DNA from: Haemonchus contortus
Taxonomy: Eukaryota; Nematoda; Chromadorea; Rhabditida; Trichostrongylidae
Direction: 5' to 3'
NCBI GenBank assembly: GCA_000469685.2
Contig: LS997565.1
Location: forward strand, 15,931,235 to 15,995,234
DNA length: 64,000 nucleotides
Of this stretch, positions 45,649 through 56,755 are shown in pieces. The position numbers were made by a program, and so were the translations under genes. Every line of letters begins with the position of its first letter. Positions within the stretch are counted from its first letter, which is position 1. The notes under the pieces were generated by a model. It saw only the letters and a list, made by a program, of their open reading frames with translations. It searched no databases and was not told where the DNA came from.

Positions 45649-45870
45649 TTAAAGGGCAATGCTTACATTACTCCAAAGGCTAGTATCTCCTGCAATGAAG
45701 CGATCCAACCGATTGTTGACCGTCGATCGGTGAGCAGTGCTGGCATCGAATAGATTGCTGATATTTCGAGCCGCTACACCCGCGTTTTTTCCTTGGCGTG
45801 CTTGGTAGAAGGTGATGGCACGAATTGGGTGTTGTCCATTCATTGACCGTAATGCTGCGAAAGCCCACAA
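45649..45870 (-). pseudogene. Mariner-like transposase, N-terminal helix-turn-helix fragment
   Basis: The minus-strand frame reads IRAITFYQARQGKNAGVAAR, ISNLFDASTAHRSTVNNRLD and RFIAGDTSL. This follows the mariner DNA-binding pattern of a hydrophobic start, a G-K/N-x-A spacer, AARNI, then S-x-x-T-V-x-x-W/R-x-x-RF-x-x-GD-x-SL. About 74 codons, with no catalytic part beyond. A decayed fragment. Confidence 0.5.
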
Positions 45871-45978
45871 GCGTGCCCTTATTCACTCATGCGTTGATTG
45901 CCCGGGAAATGTCCTACAAGTTTATCACCTTTGCTACCGTGTTCACACTGTTGATGCAAATTCTCAGCGCTTCAAATT

Positions 45979-46012
45979 TTTTGTCGCAGGACTTATTTGC
46001 CAACCTAATAAT
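45979..46012 (+). repeat. 34-bp exact inverted repeat, copy 2
   Basis: Exact reverse complement of 45,124-45,157; the flanks on both sides are unrelated. Confidence 0.9.
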
Positions 46013-46569
46013 TGCCCAATATGTTTTAATAGTTCCACTTCTGTCTTGCACTACCCTAGTATAATTAACCAGTTAGGCTACGCACGCCACAATGCGTGCA
46101 CCACATGCCCACGCATACGCCTACGACTAAAAGTGTCAATCGGTTGCTCTTCATCTTGAAAATAAAGAACCATTAAGGTTTGACTGATAGGCAACCAAAG
46201 AATTGTGCAGTGCTCACTAATGTTCCCGAGTGATAATAACACCATTATCAGACGTTATCTTTGAGCCTCCTTTCTTCCATGGGTACATCATTAGTTGAGA
46301 AACCCAAATTATTGGCGGTCGGATGAGCTTTGTCGTAAATGATATCAAAATATAAAGTACCCTTGATCTTCCACCGAGTTAGAAACCCTGCTGGGAGCGG
46401 TCGTAATCTATGTAATAGTCGTAATCATAAATACATCGCAAATACCACAGGAGGTAAATTCAGTTCGAAAGTGCTCTTATCAGTTGTTATCAGCTGTTAT
46501 CAGTTCCCATCATCGGTCGTCTACGATCCCACTATAGTTTACATCACATGCCAAACTGTCAAAGCTCCA

Positions 46570-47145
46570 CTATTAATGCCATTATTATAGTGGCCCTACG
46601 CTTTCGAGGATATCATGAGCCCTTGTCAGTTTTATCAGCTCCTGGTTTGGTACCAACCGTTCTAGATCCTGTCACCGAGTACCTACGATCCTGTGACATC
46701 TTACATAACCTATTGAAATACCAAGATTCCACTATTAAAGGGAAGCGCGTCACAGACCTACAGGCCCTCGCCTTCTATGGCTTCTTATCAGTCCCTATCA
46801 CTTGCTATCATTTCCTGCCACCAATCACTAACGGTCCCTTCACATCCTAAACCACCTGTCCAAGTGCCAAGGCTTCATCGCTAATACGAAGGGAGTTACG
46901 GATACTCAGGCTTTTGCCTTTTAAGGCTCCTTATCAGTTTATATCGATAGTTGTCACTTACTACCACGTGCCATCGCTGTTCTCATCGTGTCTCCTATCT
47001 CCCTTTCAAATTTGAATGCTTTAGCTACAATGGGACAGGAGTTATGAATTTCCGGTCGGACAAACACACACACATACTCACACACTTACACACACACACA
47101 CACAAACACACCAACAGACACACGCTAGCCGATTATATAATTAGG
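46570..47145. repeat. Degenerate ~145-bp repeat ending in an AC tract
   Basis: Units near 46,570, 46,760 and 46,905 share a block like GCCTTCTATGGCTTCTTATC. The end has GGAGTTATGAATTTCCGGTC then CACACACA (47,055-47,105), which matches the 36,440-36,850 repeat end closely. Confidence 0.55.
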
Positions 47146-47435
47146 ATAAAATGTTTCTTAATAAAGCAGAATACTGTATTTAATTCTACTGCTAATGGCT
47201 TGAGACTACTGTTTTGAGCACCAGTTATGAATCGGAATTTTAATGGATTCATATGCAATTTAGGTAATGCATATATGACTGGTATGTCCGCTTTATCATT
47301 CAGGATTAAGTGGTTATTATTACAGATCGCCATATGTTTTGAAATTAACTGAAGTTTATTATCCGTATTCATAAACTGGTAGATATTGTTACTATTAGTA
47401 TAATCAAAGCAATAGGTCAGTCGTTCACGCACCAT
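47133..47435 (-). pseudogene. Penelope-like (or related) reverse transcriptase, N-terminal part
   Basis: The minus-strand frame contains IPVIYALPKLHMNPLKFRFI and TGAQNSSLKPLAVELN. The LPKLHKNP-x-KFRFI box precedes the palm domain in Penelope-like reverse transcriptases. The frame stops at the junction with the AC-rich repeat; the next part of the domain is found at 45,204 and below, in the same orientation. Confidence 0.65.
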
Positions 47436-47439
47436 TCCG

Positions 47440-47810
47440 ATTGCCCGACCACCACGGTGTTCCTCCTATGTTCGTAAGAAAGTCACAGTATGTGGTAAAA
47501 CCTTGGAATTCCCGCTTTCAAATTGACGAATTCAACATTACGGTTACTGAACTCGTATTTTATCACTTACTTCACTTTTATTGTTTTTATACAGGTCGTT
47601 CTCGTTCTCTACAGGTCGTAAAAGCTGCTTGTATTCGTTATCTGAAATTCAAGTGTAGTGCTAACACAGTTACATCAGTTATTAAACATTTCACCAAACC
47701 CAGTGCTTCAAGCAGCAAGCACCCGCAGCATTTGTGGCAAAATACGAAGTGCCTCGACTGCAAGCGAGGTTGATAACTCAGAGATGCCTTTGACCATGAC
47801 TACTCCGGCC
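47440..47810 (+). repeat. Dispersed ~390-bp repeat, inverted copy
   Basis: Reverse-complement relative of 6,560-6,950 and 52,180-52,600, here alone between the RT fragment and the RTE fragments. Frame with RSLQVVKAACIRYLKFKCSA and CLDCKRG. Confidence 0.6.
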
Positions 47811-48248
47811 AGCAGGGAGGGGCCATCCCTGTGTCGATCTCTGTTGACAGGGCCGGATTTATTTCGGCGCTGTTAAAAGCTTTTTCATAGTCAACAAAGG
47901 CAAGGACAAGAGACATTCAGGATTCTCTGCACATTTCGATGACCATTGCTACCGCTTCGATGTGGTCTAAGCGGTCGAGTCCCCTCCGGAATTCGGCCAG
48001 CTGTACAGGTTGAGCTTCATCCAACATTGGCGATATGTGAGTCAAAATGGTCTTCGTGAGCAGCTTGTAAAACACTCAACAAACTTATTGGGCGGTAGTT
48101 GTGAAGACCACCTCGGTCTCCTTTCTTGTAAAGAATGACCATCCACGAGTTTCCGCTAGCGCAAAGGAGTCCATGATCAGAACCACTGCAGAAAAGTGAT
48201 GCCGCATCACCGTCTAGTAGGCACCACTTCCTGCTTGTTAATATGTGG
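47805..48248 (-). mobile_element. RTE element A fragment
   Basis: Matches 11,683-12,230 and 57,165-57,700 in the same orientation (reverse transcriptase region) with an internal deletion. Joined to an oppositely oriented piece of the same element. Confidence 0.75.
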
Positions 48249-48249
48249 T

Positions 48250-48366
48250 ACGACGGTGAGGCTGTTGTAACAACTTCTCCCCATTCCCATAGGGAAGGGT
48301 GTGAGACAAGGCGACAGTGTTTCGTCGAAACTGTTCACAGCTGCAGTGGGTTATGAAGCCCCTTGC
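48250..48366 (+). mobile_element. RTE element A fragment, inverted piece
   Basis: Same strand sense as 38,747-38,860, so inverted relative to its neighbour at 47,805-48,248. It includes the GVRQGDTVS-coding stretch and ends ATGAAGCCCCTT. Confidence 0.75.
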
Positions 48367-49158
48367 CCCAGTGATAAACGTAAGACATAACGACATTTTG
48401 TACTCTCGCGATACGATACTTCAATCAGCCTTGTTAGAGTGTGGATATGATCAATTGTGCTGAACCCTCTCCGAAACCCTGCTTGCTCGCATGGCTGTCC
48501 CTCATCTAATATTCTGCCGATCCTGTTGAGGATGAAACGCGTGAAAAGCTTGTAGATTGCAGACAGCAGGCAGATTGGGCGATAATTACCAATATCGTCT
48601 GGATCTCCCTTTTTATACAGCAACACAGTCTTGCTAGTTTCCACGAAGTAGGCACCTTGCATTCCGACGGGTACCGTGTGAAGAGCCTTGCCAAAGTTCT
48701 GATGATAACTGGTGGGATACTCTCCAGATGTTCTGGTTTGATCATATAGGGACCGGGCGCTGTACAATTCTTCATCGACGTGACGGCATGTCGTATTTCG
48801 GAAGGGAGAACCGAAGGAGCGATATATTCGTCTTACCTAAGATGGTGGGTAGGCAGGTAGACGTGGCTGTCGAAAAAATCTGATTAGAAGTCGTAGATGA
48901 ATTTTCCCGTTGCCCTTCAAGATGCAGTAACGGTTCCGTCAGGACGACGAAGGGAAGTCATCTTGGCCTTGTAGTTGGCGAAGCTCAGTCGGGCTTTGCG
49001 AATGCTCCTTTCGGCCTCAGCCGCTTCGTCCTGCTCTTCTCACCTTTAGATCTTGCTAAATCGCTTCTCTGCATAGCTTTGCAAGTTTGGACGTTTGCTG
49101 GTTATTGCCTGCAGCTCACACGATTCCACGCTGGCGCATCAGCTCGAGAGTCTTCTGA
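48367..49158 (-). mobile_element. RTE element B fragment (left flank of copy C)
   Basis: From GATAAACGTAAGACATAACG on it matches 63,441-64,000. Minus-strand frames read [40 protein letters not shown] and [15 protein letters not shown], the fingers and palm start of an RTE reverse transcriptase. It lacks the catalytic FADD region. It abuts the start of copy C homology. Confidence 0.85.
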
Positions 49159-49661
49159 CCCATACGGGTCCTTGATGCAACCCATGCCGTACATTTAATG
49201 AGATGTGGAGGATATCAGGAAAATCCTTCTTCTTTTCCTTGATTAACTGATCAACCGTAATCCAACCTTTACCACGGCGGCATACATACATGTATCCATT
49301 ATCCAAACCTTAGCCATTATAGTTTTAGCTCAGTTATAATGCTTCAAATTCATCGATGCAGGAGTGCAATTATTTCGGTACAGGTTGATATCTCAAGCAT
49401 TGGTTTCATCAAAGAGAATCTGATGATCTGAAACTCAACTTATCAGCTCCATTATATGACGCCACCGATGTTACCATTTGTGATCGTAATATTCGAATTA
49501 GGATAGTAGCTGTTAGTTCTCTCACTCGAATGGGATTTTGAGATAAAATAAATTGAATGAATGAATTTTGAGATAGATAATCGATTGAAGGAAAAGCCCT
49601 TCAGTATTTGACTCGGTTTCGCTATGCATTTCTAATAGTCGTCCACGAATTGCATAGGAGT

Positions 49662-50074
49662 GGTGTGATGCTATTCACGTGTCAATAGTATAATGAGTTC
49701 ATCGGACGAGACGCGCTGTAACATCATGCCTACCATCGTAATGGGAGTAATAACAACTTAGAAAACATAAGTAAAGAAAAATGACAAAATATGCACGTCT
49801 ATGAAGGAATGGGTTTTCTAGGATTTAAAAACTTGAAGTTATTCTTATTTTGAACATTTGACAAGTAAATTGTTGGCCTATGAAGTGAGTTTCTAATCTC
49901 ACATGGGCATCATTGCCATAGGAAAAAGGAATCTGCTCTAATTCATGGTAAAGCCGTGAACTACTGCGAATCTTATTTGGTCCATCACAACAGAAGAGTA
50001 CTGAAGCGATGCTGCGTGCGCGAAGAACTCTAAATGGTGTCCTGCGTGAATCGCGCGTCCCCGGCATAGGATAA
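49662..50074. other. ~415-bp insertion specific to copy C
   Basis: Flanked by CATAGGA on each side. A minus-strand frame covers most of it (49,825-50,109) without recognisable content. Possibly a short transposon, but no clear terminal repeats are seen. Confidence 0.45.
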
Positions 50075-50120
50075 ACTGCTCGGTTCCGTTGAACTTGTGC
50101 TCTCGGCATGATTACGCTAT

Positions 50121-50178
50121 TCTACTAAGAGATTCAAACCTCTCGAACGAGACCAAAGTTGTCTTACCATTAGAGAAC
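50121..50178 (-). tRNA. Truncated tRNA-like sequence (probable pseudogene), copy C
   Basis: Same unit as 4,511-4,569 with further B-box decay (GGTTTGAATCT). Confidence 0.2.
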
Positions 50179-50179
50179 A

Positions 50180-53100
50180 ACATTGAAGAACAATTTTATC
50201 TGCTTGTTAATATTGATTCCAAGTTTGCAAAAGTTATGAAAGCTGTAGCCATCAATGCCATAGCGTTTACAGTTACTTCTAATCTTTGCTCCAGCAGAGC
50301 AGTAAAGATGACATTTTAGTACGTATCCTATCTCATCACGAACACTATTGAAGGAAATATTCAGGCTTAGATTGAGTTCAATACGTTCGCGAAGGGCACA
50401 CATGAACAAGTGGCGTGAGTAACTGAAAAAGAAACAGACACCAGGCGAGTGGAAAATTGCCATTCAACATCCCCTAGATCGAAAGCAATAAGAATAAAGG
50501 ACTACATTTAATGATCACTTTCATAAAATGCTAGGATTCCATCATACTCAAACGAAAGAATTGCCCCACGATGTTTGAAATGAGCAAGTGATAGAGTAGT
50601 TGGTGCGTTCTTATTTAAATTCACCCTGAAGGGAAAAATTCTGGCACGGTATGTTTTAAAGCTTGTGAGCGAGATCTTCATGAATCTCCCTCTAGTACTT
50701 GAGTACTATGATAGAGTCCCTCAGCATCTTGGAGAACAGGAGCTCAAATTAGAATGAAGCACTTATCTATCAATTTGTTACCCTAATTTAACGAGATTGC
50801 GGTTGGATAGACATCACTTACAGACCAACCTGGTTTTTATGGATCCATTCCCATCCTGCAAGGAATGAAGTGCTTTCCTATATACATAAAAATGTTATAT
50901 GACCTTGGTGCCAATTCCTTCATACTACTCCTGAAGTCACTGCGGCAAACCTATAGCTAACAGGATCCCTAGGGCAATTTCGGAGTTGTATCAGTTTCAG
51001 GAACCTAGGCCCCTAGAACTATGTACATTCAGCTCATTACAGATGCAGAGAAGTTTGGAGTTTTCATATCAATGTTTTTGATGTTGCAGTGCATGAGTCT
51101 AGGAGGTTATTTGTGTTTCTTCGGGCTTGTGTATTATAAATCACATTATTGGACTAGCAGAGAAGTAATACGACAAAAAATCCGGAGCTGGGCACGATCT
51201 CAAGGGCGATGGAATCCTAGGACATCTGACGTGAGTCGCAAGGGCACCTGAGCTTTCGCAACTTTATCATCAATGATTGAACAACACCAGATCAGTACCT
51301 CCATCCTCTTCTAGGTACGTCAGAGGAAAAACGCGGATGTAACGACTGAAATTACCAGCAGCTTGTTCGCCGAAAGCACTGTTCATCGATGAACGTTTAA
51401 CAGTGGGTTGTATCGCTTCACTGCAGGACATACCAGCCCTCGAAGTAACGCAAGAATCATTTCACAGTTTTGTAGGGCTCAAAGGGACCTGTCCAATACG
51501 AGTTGGTGAAGCCGACCGAATAACCACGACTGTCGCTTACCCCTACGAAGGCCAGTGTTTGGCGAAGGCGGTCAAAGAAAGACGTCTAAATTACAACTCG
51601 GGTACCTACGGAACGACAACGCACGTTCAAACTTTGATTTAGGACCCCGTCAATAGTTAACCCACCTCGCTCCTGGTTGTTAATCAAGCGGACTCCCGGA
51701 ACATTGCCCATTCTGATGACCATGTGCTTCGCCTTTTCGAGCTTCACTTTGCTGAAAACACTTCGTAACTGGATATGGTGATCTGTAACCGACAGTCGAT
51801 GATTGCCTTGAGTTGCAGCTACCTGACAGAAAGGCATCGGTGATTTGCTCAAGAGAGGGCATTTGAGATGTGTTTCCTTTTGTCGTAGAACTTCTTGCTA
51901 ACCTACAAGACTAATTCTATCACCCCTCACACCTATGAAATTAGCTGCACCGTTGAAAACTCTGCCGCTAATGGTTATTACTAGCAGGCTTTGAAGGTAC
52001 CGGCTCGAAAATGTTTCTTTTCTTTTGTCTTGCGTCATTTGCGTTGTAACTGGCGCTAATTGAAACGAGACCGTAAATTTCTTCAAAGATTTCATATCCT
52101 TTGCCTGGTAACAGAGCTATTTGCAACTACATAAGCCCTCCTAAAAAAGACGCATAAAATATTATTGTTACAATAGGTCGCAGATGTGTTCATTTGGGTA
52201 TATGAAAGAGACCGAGCTAGAGTTCGATGGTCAAAGGAATTTCTGAGATGCCAACCCCACTCGCAGTCGAGGCACTTGCGTATTTTGCCCAAAATACTTT
52301 ACTTGCTGCTTGCTCGCAGGAAGCGCTGGGTTTAGTACAGTCTTCAATTACCGATGTAACTGTGTTGGCAATACACTTGAATCTCAGATAGCGAATGAAG
52401 GCAGCTTTCACGACCTGTAGAGAACGCTTTCTAGCAATGAAGGTGAAGAGAGTGATAAAATACGAAACCCGTAACCGTAATGTTGAATTGGTCAATTTGA
52501 AAACAGAAATTCCAAGGTTTTACCACACACTGTGACTTCCTTAAGAACATAGGAAGAACATCGCGGTAGTCGGGCGATCGGAATGATGCGTGAACGAGTA
52601 ACCTTAGATGTTTCGCTTTAGCAGATGGCCGCCCACAACCAAAAAAACAACTAACTGATTTTTTTTTGAAATAAAGCTCGGTTTTCGAAGGAGAGCGCCT
52701 GTTTCACACATATCTGTCACATTTCAGCTTGACAGGTATGAGTGGGAACATGAAACTTAGCACTTTCTTCTGCCTCCTACTGACAGGCTCAACATGACTG
52801 CGAAGATATTACACAATGTCATTGGGATCAGATCAGAGGATAACGAAAACAGTAGGAGCAACTGAAAAAAATTCAAGAAAAAATTGAATAAGGAGGTGTT
52901 AGGCGCCTTTTTGAAACTAACAACTCCGAGCCTGAGCAGGGTGCATTGAAAAAACCTACAGTACCTTACTCTATCCTTACCCTGTTCTTGGCCTGGGAAA
53001 CGATCCAATTCTTATCGAAAATAGCGTTAATCAGCAACTTACGATTATTTCATTAGTTTATTACCGAACATTTCTTTTTACAATGATTTCCTATAGTCGC

Positions 53101-55686
53101 CTAGATTTCCTCATTTCCGATATTTCTGATTTTACTTTACTCATTCCTTTGCCATGCATCCTAACTGCTATTTCTAGAGACTTCCTTTTCCACCTCTACA
53201 ACTTTGACTTTATTCTTTTGCCACTTTGCTTTCGATTTCCGAACTTCCTCTCTTCCATGGAACCACCAAATCATCTGCATCTTTGTTAATAGTAGGACCT
53301 TTCTCCCATTCCCACCCTTCAAAAATAGAGGTAGCGGTGAACATGCAGCCCGCACGCACAGCTGACTACTGATTAACCTAGACTTCCTATTGGGAGTCAT
53401 TTAATCAGGGATTTAAGAGGATTTTTAGAAGATGTTAGTTAGAAATACTCATGCATTCAACATGCATTAGCTGTTGAATTACACTTCCCGTTCTATTTCC
53501 TTCGAAGCCATCCTTACAGATTAGCGGTCACTTTGAGGGTAAACTGCAGAGCCATCGAACAAAGTCTTTTACTGAAAGCATGCTGCTGATACGTTAGTTC
53601 TGAGGTTTTTTTGTAGCTTTCGGCCTGCTTAAACGACAAAAACAAATAAAACGAAGAATTCTATGTGATTATTCACTTTTCATACCCGATATCCGAACAA
53701 GATCCGTGGAAAATGAAGCTGCCAATCCGAAATGGTCGTTCGCCCTGTTCCGTCGGGTTCCGAATTGACATGCCTATTTTTCCAACCACACCCCTAAGAA
53801 TTCGAATTGAATTTGGAAAAAGCGATCCAGAAAAGCGACGTTTAGCCAATCAAAGTATCGCGAAAGCCCAAATAGACACACAGGAACAATGATACTCTCC
53901 AGGGATTGATAACAAGGTTCAGCTGAAAACTAATTAATTGGTGCAAAACAACCCGGTGCAAATCGCAAAAAGCAAGGTTTCTCGAGTCTAACTTTTGCAT
54001 TTTGTGTTTAGTTAGTAATTGGTCATTTGGGCCCAATAATGCTCGGTCAACGGACATCTGAATCGTAGGCAAACTGCTTGTATTTTGGGTTCGGAAAGTC
54101 TTTGTCAAAAATTTCGCATTAGTATAGATTTTTCTAGAATGTTTCAAAAATTCTTACGAAATTGCTACATGGGGATGCCAGCCAGCTAAATTACATATTT
54201 GGCCCCCTTTTCTTGACCTTTTTAGTCTTATAAAGGCTGATATGCCTCTCATATTCGACACTGATTCTCGGAGTTGCATATGACTGGTTGTATATTATAT
54301 CCATCCCATATCGTATTTCTCCCTAATAGCAAAAACTCAGGTAAATAGGTGCCACAATAACTTTGGAGAGTCGCCGACTCGCTCACTAGCTGTTCTCATG
54401 ATTTACTTGAGTCCTATGTGCATCGGATTGCTTTGAGCTTTCTAGCGGATTTTCTTGCTTTCAAAGAAAAAGGAGCTTTGGTTGAGGTGATCCACTTAAC
54501 TCTCTGTCCTTGACGAGAAGAAACAGCTGTCCATCCATGCTCATAACTTTGAAGCTCTAGAAAAAGCCTAAGGCTGACTCTAGTTCCAGTGGTTTGTTTG
54601 ATTTACAACCGTTTATTCCACGAACCAGTAGCCCGACCACGTAGCTCTAAACAGGAATTACGAAGGGAGAAACTGTCCCTGGGCCTATTGAAGGAATAGG
54701 GAGCATGGTGGAGCATAGACAAGGAATCTGGCATGAAGAGCTCGAGCCTAGGAAAATTCTGGTCGATATACAGCAGTAAAGCGACTTTTTTGTGGACATC
54801 GTTGACGCTTATTGAACAGGAGAAGTCGAGAAATTGAACAATTAATTGCCTTCCCATGCTAAATGTCTTCCCAGGCGGCCATTTCCAGCTAAATCGAAGC
54901 GCTATATTTAAGGAAACATATAGCGAGAAGGGCTATATATATATATATATAAAATTGATCCAATTTCCAATTTTTTTACAATTGTGCTTCGAATCCGCTA
55001 AACGATTCTTTGAGCAATTTGATGAGGCTCTTCTACGCTCCATCTTACCAGTTTACGTTTCCCTGCTGCTCGATAGAACCCGCAAATCTTGCAGATTTCT
55101 GAGGAGGCGGGACGTAGGTTTGGCTTCTTCGCTTTTTTCTTAAAGATTCGGAAAGGATGGTGGCGTTGTTCCAGCAGAGTCCCTTTCGATCACTTTGTAT
55201 GGAGCCTATGTGATCACAGCTACTAGTGAACGAAAAAAATTCCATCTAAGAGGGAGCTACATAACGAAATCCCATGCTGTGTCTACATTCCTGTCTTGAA
55301 AAATACCCGATGAGAGAGTTCTGTAGTGTCTAGAATGAATGAAGCAAAAGCACTGGGAAGGAGCGTAGAACCGTTAGCAAATAGGAGCACACTGCAAAAC
55401 CGGACGTTTAGCTGCTAGAAAATGAATTGCAACGGTGAATCATGGAGAAAATTTAATTCAATGTAATTAGATTGATCACAGAAAAATGTTGCATCAAGGG
55501 TGACTTTTATTGAACTAGCTTATCTCTCAATTGCGGTCGTGCAGGACGCTAACAGACGAACGTGTCATGCAAAATTTGCAGTACGTGCACAAACTGTTCC
55601 GAAGGAAAATTTAGGCAGACGTTCAACGGCTATAGAGCATTTCATATGATTTTTTGTTAAATCCGATGTAGCTGATAGAAGGGCGA
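50180..55686. other. Duplicated anonymous sequence (copy C)
   Basis: Matches 4,570-9,855. A plus-strand frame at 51,403-51,642 (79 codons, with IRVGEADRITTTVAYPYEGQ and NYNSGTYGTTTHVQTLI) reads protein-like but is broken in copy A and I do not recognise it. A (TA)n run lies at 54,934-54,951. The 390-bp dispersed repeat is at 52,180-52,600. Confidence 0.45.
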
Positions 55687-55862
55687 AGGTGATGCAATGG
55701 CACTATCTCACTATCATGCACACAGATGGTTCTGGGACCGAGCCCCACATCGACACCGGCCTAAGCCAAGCGAGCCTCCCATCTATTAGGCGTCGAGTAG
55801 TTGGAAGCAGATTCGTTTGGAAGTATGAGATCATTAGTTTGTAGGTCGGCTGGTCACTGCCA
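55687..55862 (+). mobile_element. SINE-like tRNA-derived repeat, unit 3 (copy C)
   Basis: Matches 9,856-10,030 in the same orientation. Confidence 0.45.
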
Positions 55863-56349
55863 CGTCTTTCGTTTTTCATCACTTTACATCTTCTTACCTA
55901 TATTCGTATACTATTCCCTTTGGTTCAATGTCTATTTACTATTACTATAAAAATTTGGCCTTAACTAAAATCGATTGCTTAGCGAAAGAATCAGGTAACT
56001 TGACATTGTCCAGCGTTCCTTTGGACGATTATTGTTTTTTATGCTCCACTGACTTGAATTTCCTGCACTTTCCTTATAGGATTAATATCACCAGGCGGAA
56101 TGTTGAATTCGAAAGTTGTCGTGACTCGGCTGGCTGCTGATGGCTCGGAGAAACCAGTTAATGCACAACTATGAGGGTTTTTTTAAAATACAAGTCCTCT
56201 TTTTATGAACGACCACGATTTGAAGGATATTCGACATCGACATCAACTCTACGGCAGTAGAACCCACTTCTTGACACGCCCGCAGCATTTATTGTTGTCT
56301 TATTGTCTAGTGCTACCGTCAGTGTTTACCCGTTTCCTACAAGTTTTTA

Positions 56350-56680
56350 GCGATTCATGAATTATTCTCTATGAAGGTCATTGAGCATTGGATCGGCATT
56401 GGTATAATGTATGAGATGCCTATAGCTGTCCAACTGATGGCGACGAGGGTGTTAACTCAAGTTCATGAGCTCGACTTCAAACACTCGATTATTACTCGAG
56501 TTGATCTGCTATGGTTTCATAAGCAAGTGCATCCTTGTCATTCTGAAAAATGGTGTAGAAGTTTTAGTGTTTGTCAGTATGCATGAAAGGTAGAAAGAAA
56601 ACAATGCATGATTCTTGTCACCTCTTACTAATGTTTTTTGCTAGCCCCTGAGCATCATCAGTGATTAAGGGCTAGCGAAG
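56350..56680 (+). mobile_element. Possible Penelope-like 3' fragment with terminal hairpin (copy C)
   Basis: The best-preserved frame of the three (56,371-56,586, 71 codons) and the same hairpin at 56,640-56,676. Confidence 0.4.
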
Positions 56681-56755
56681 AACAGAGTAGGTGATAGAAT
56701 AGTGTATGTTATGAAAAACGAAATCCAATGTTTTAATATTGCGCACTTATTACCA

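Larger units (their letters stand above)
45210..47140. other. ~1.9-kb segment interrupting the RT gene
   Basis: Contains a diverged inverted relative of 5,980-6,230 (at 45,260-45,540), a mariner-like N-terminal fragment (45,649-45,870), the second 34-bp inverted-repeat copy (45,979-46,012), seven TTATCAG heptamers between 46,240 and 46,940, and a degenerate ~145-bp repeat with an AC tract at its end. Its edges coincide with the two broken ends of the reverse transcriptase frame. Confidence 0.55.

Noticed and set aside
48250..48366. Twin-priming 5' inversion of RTE element A
   Set aside because: Twin priming inverts the 5' part of an insertion; here the inverted piece is from further 3' in the element.
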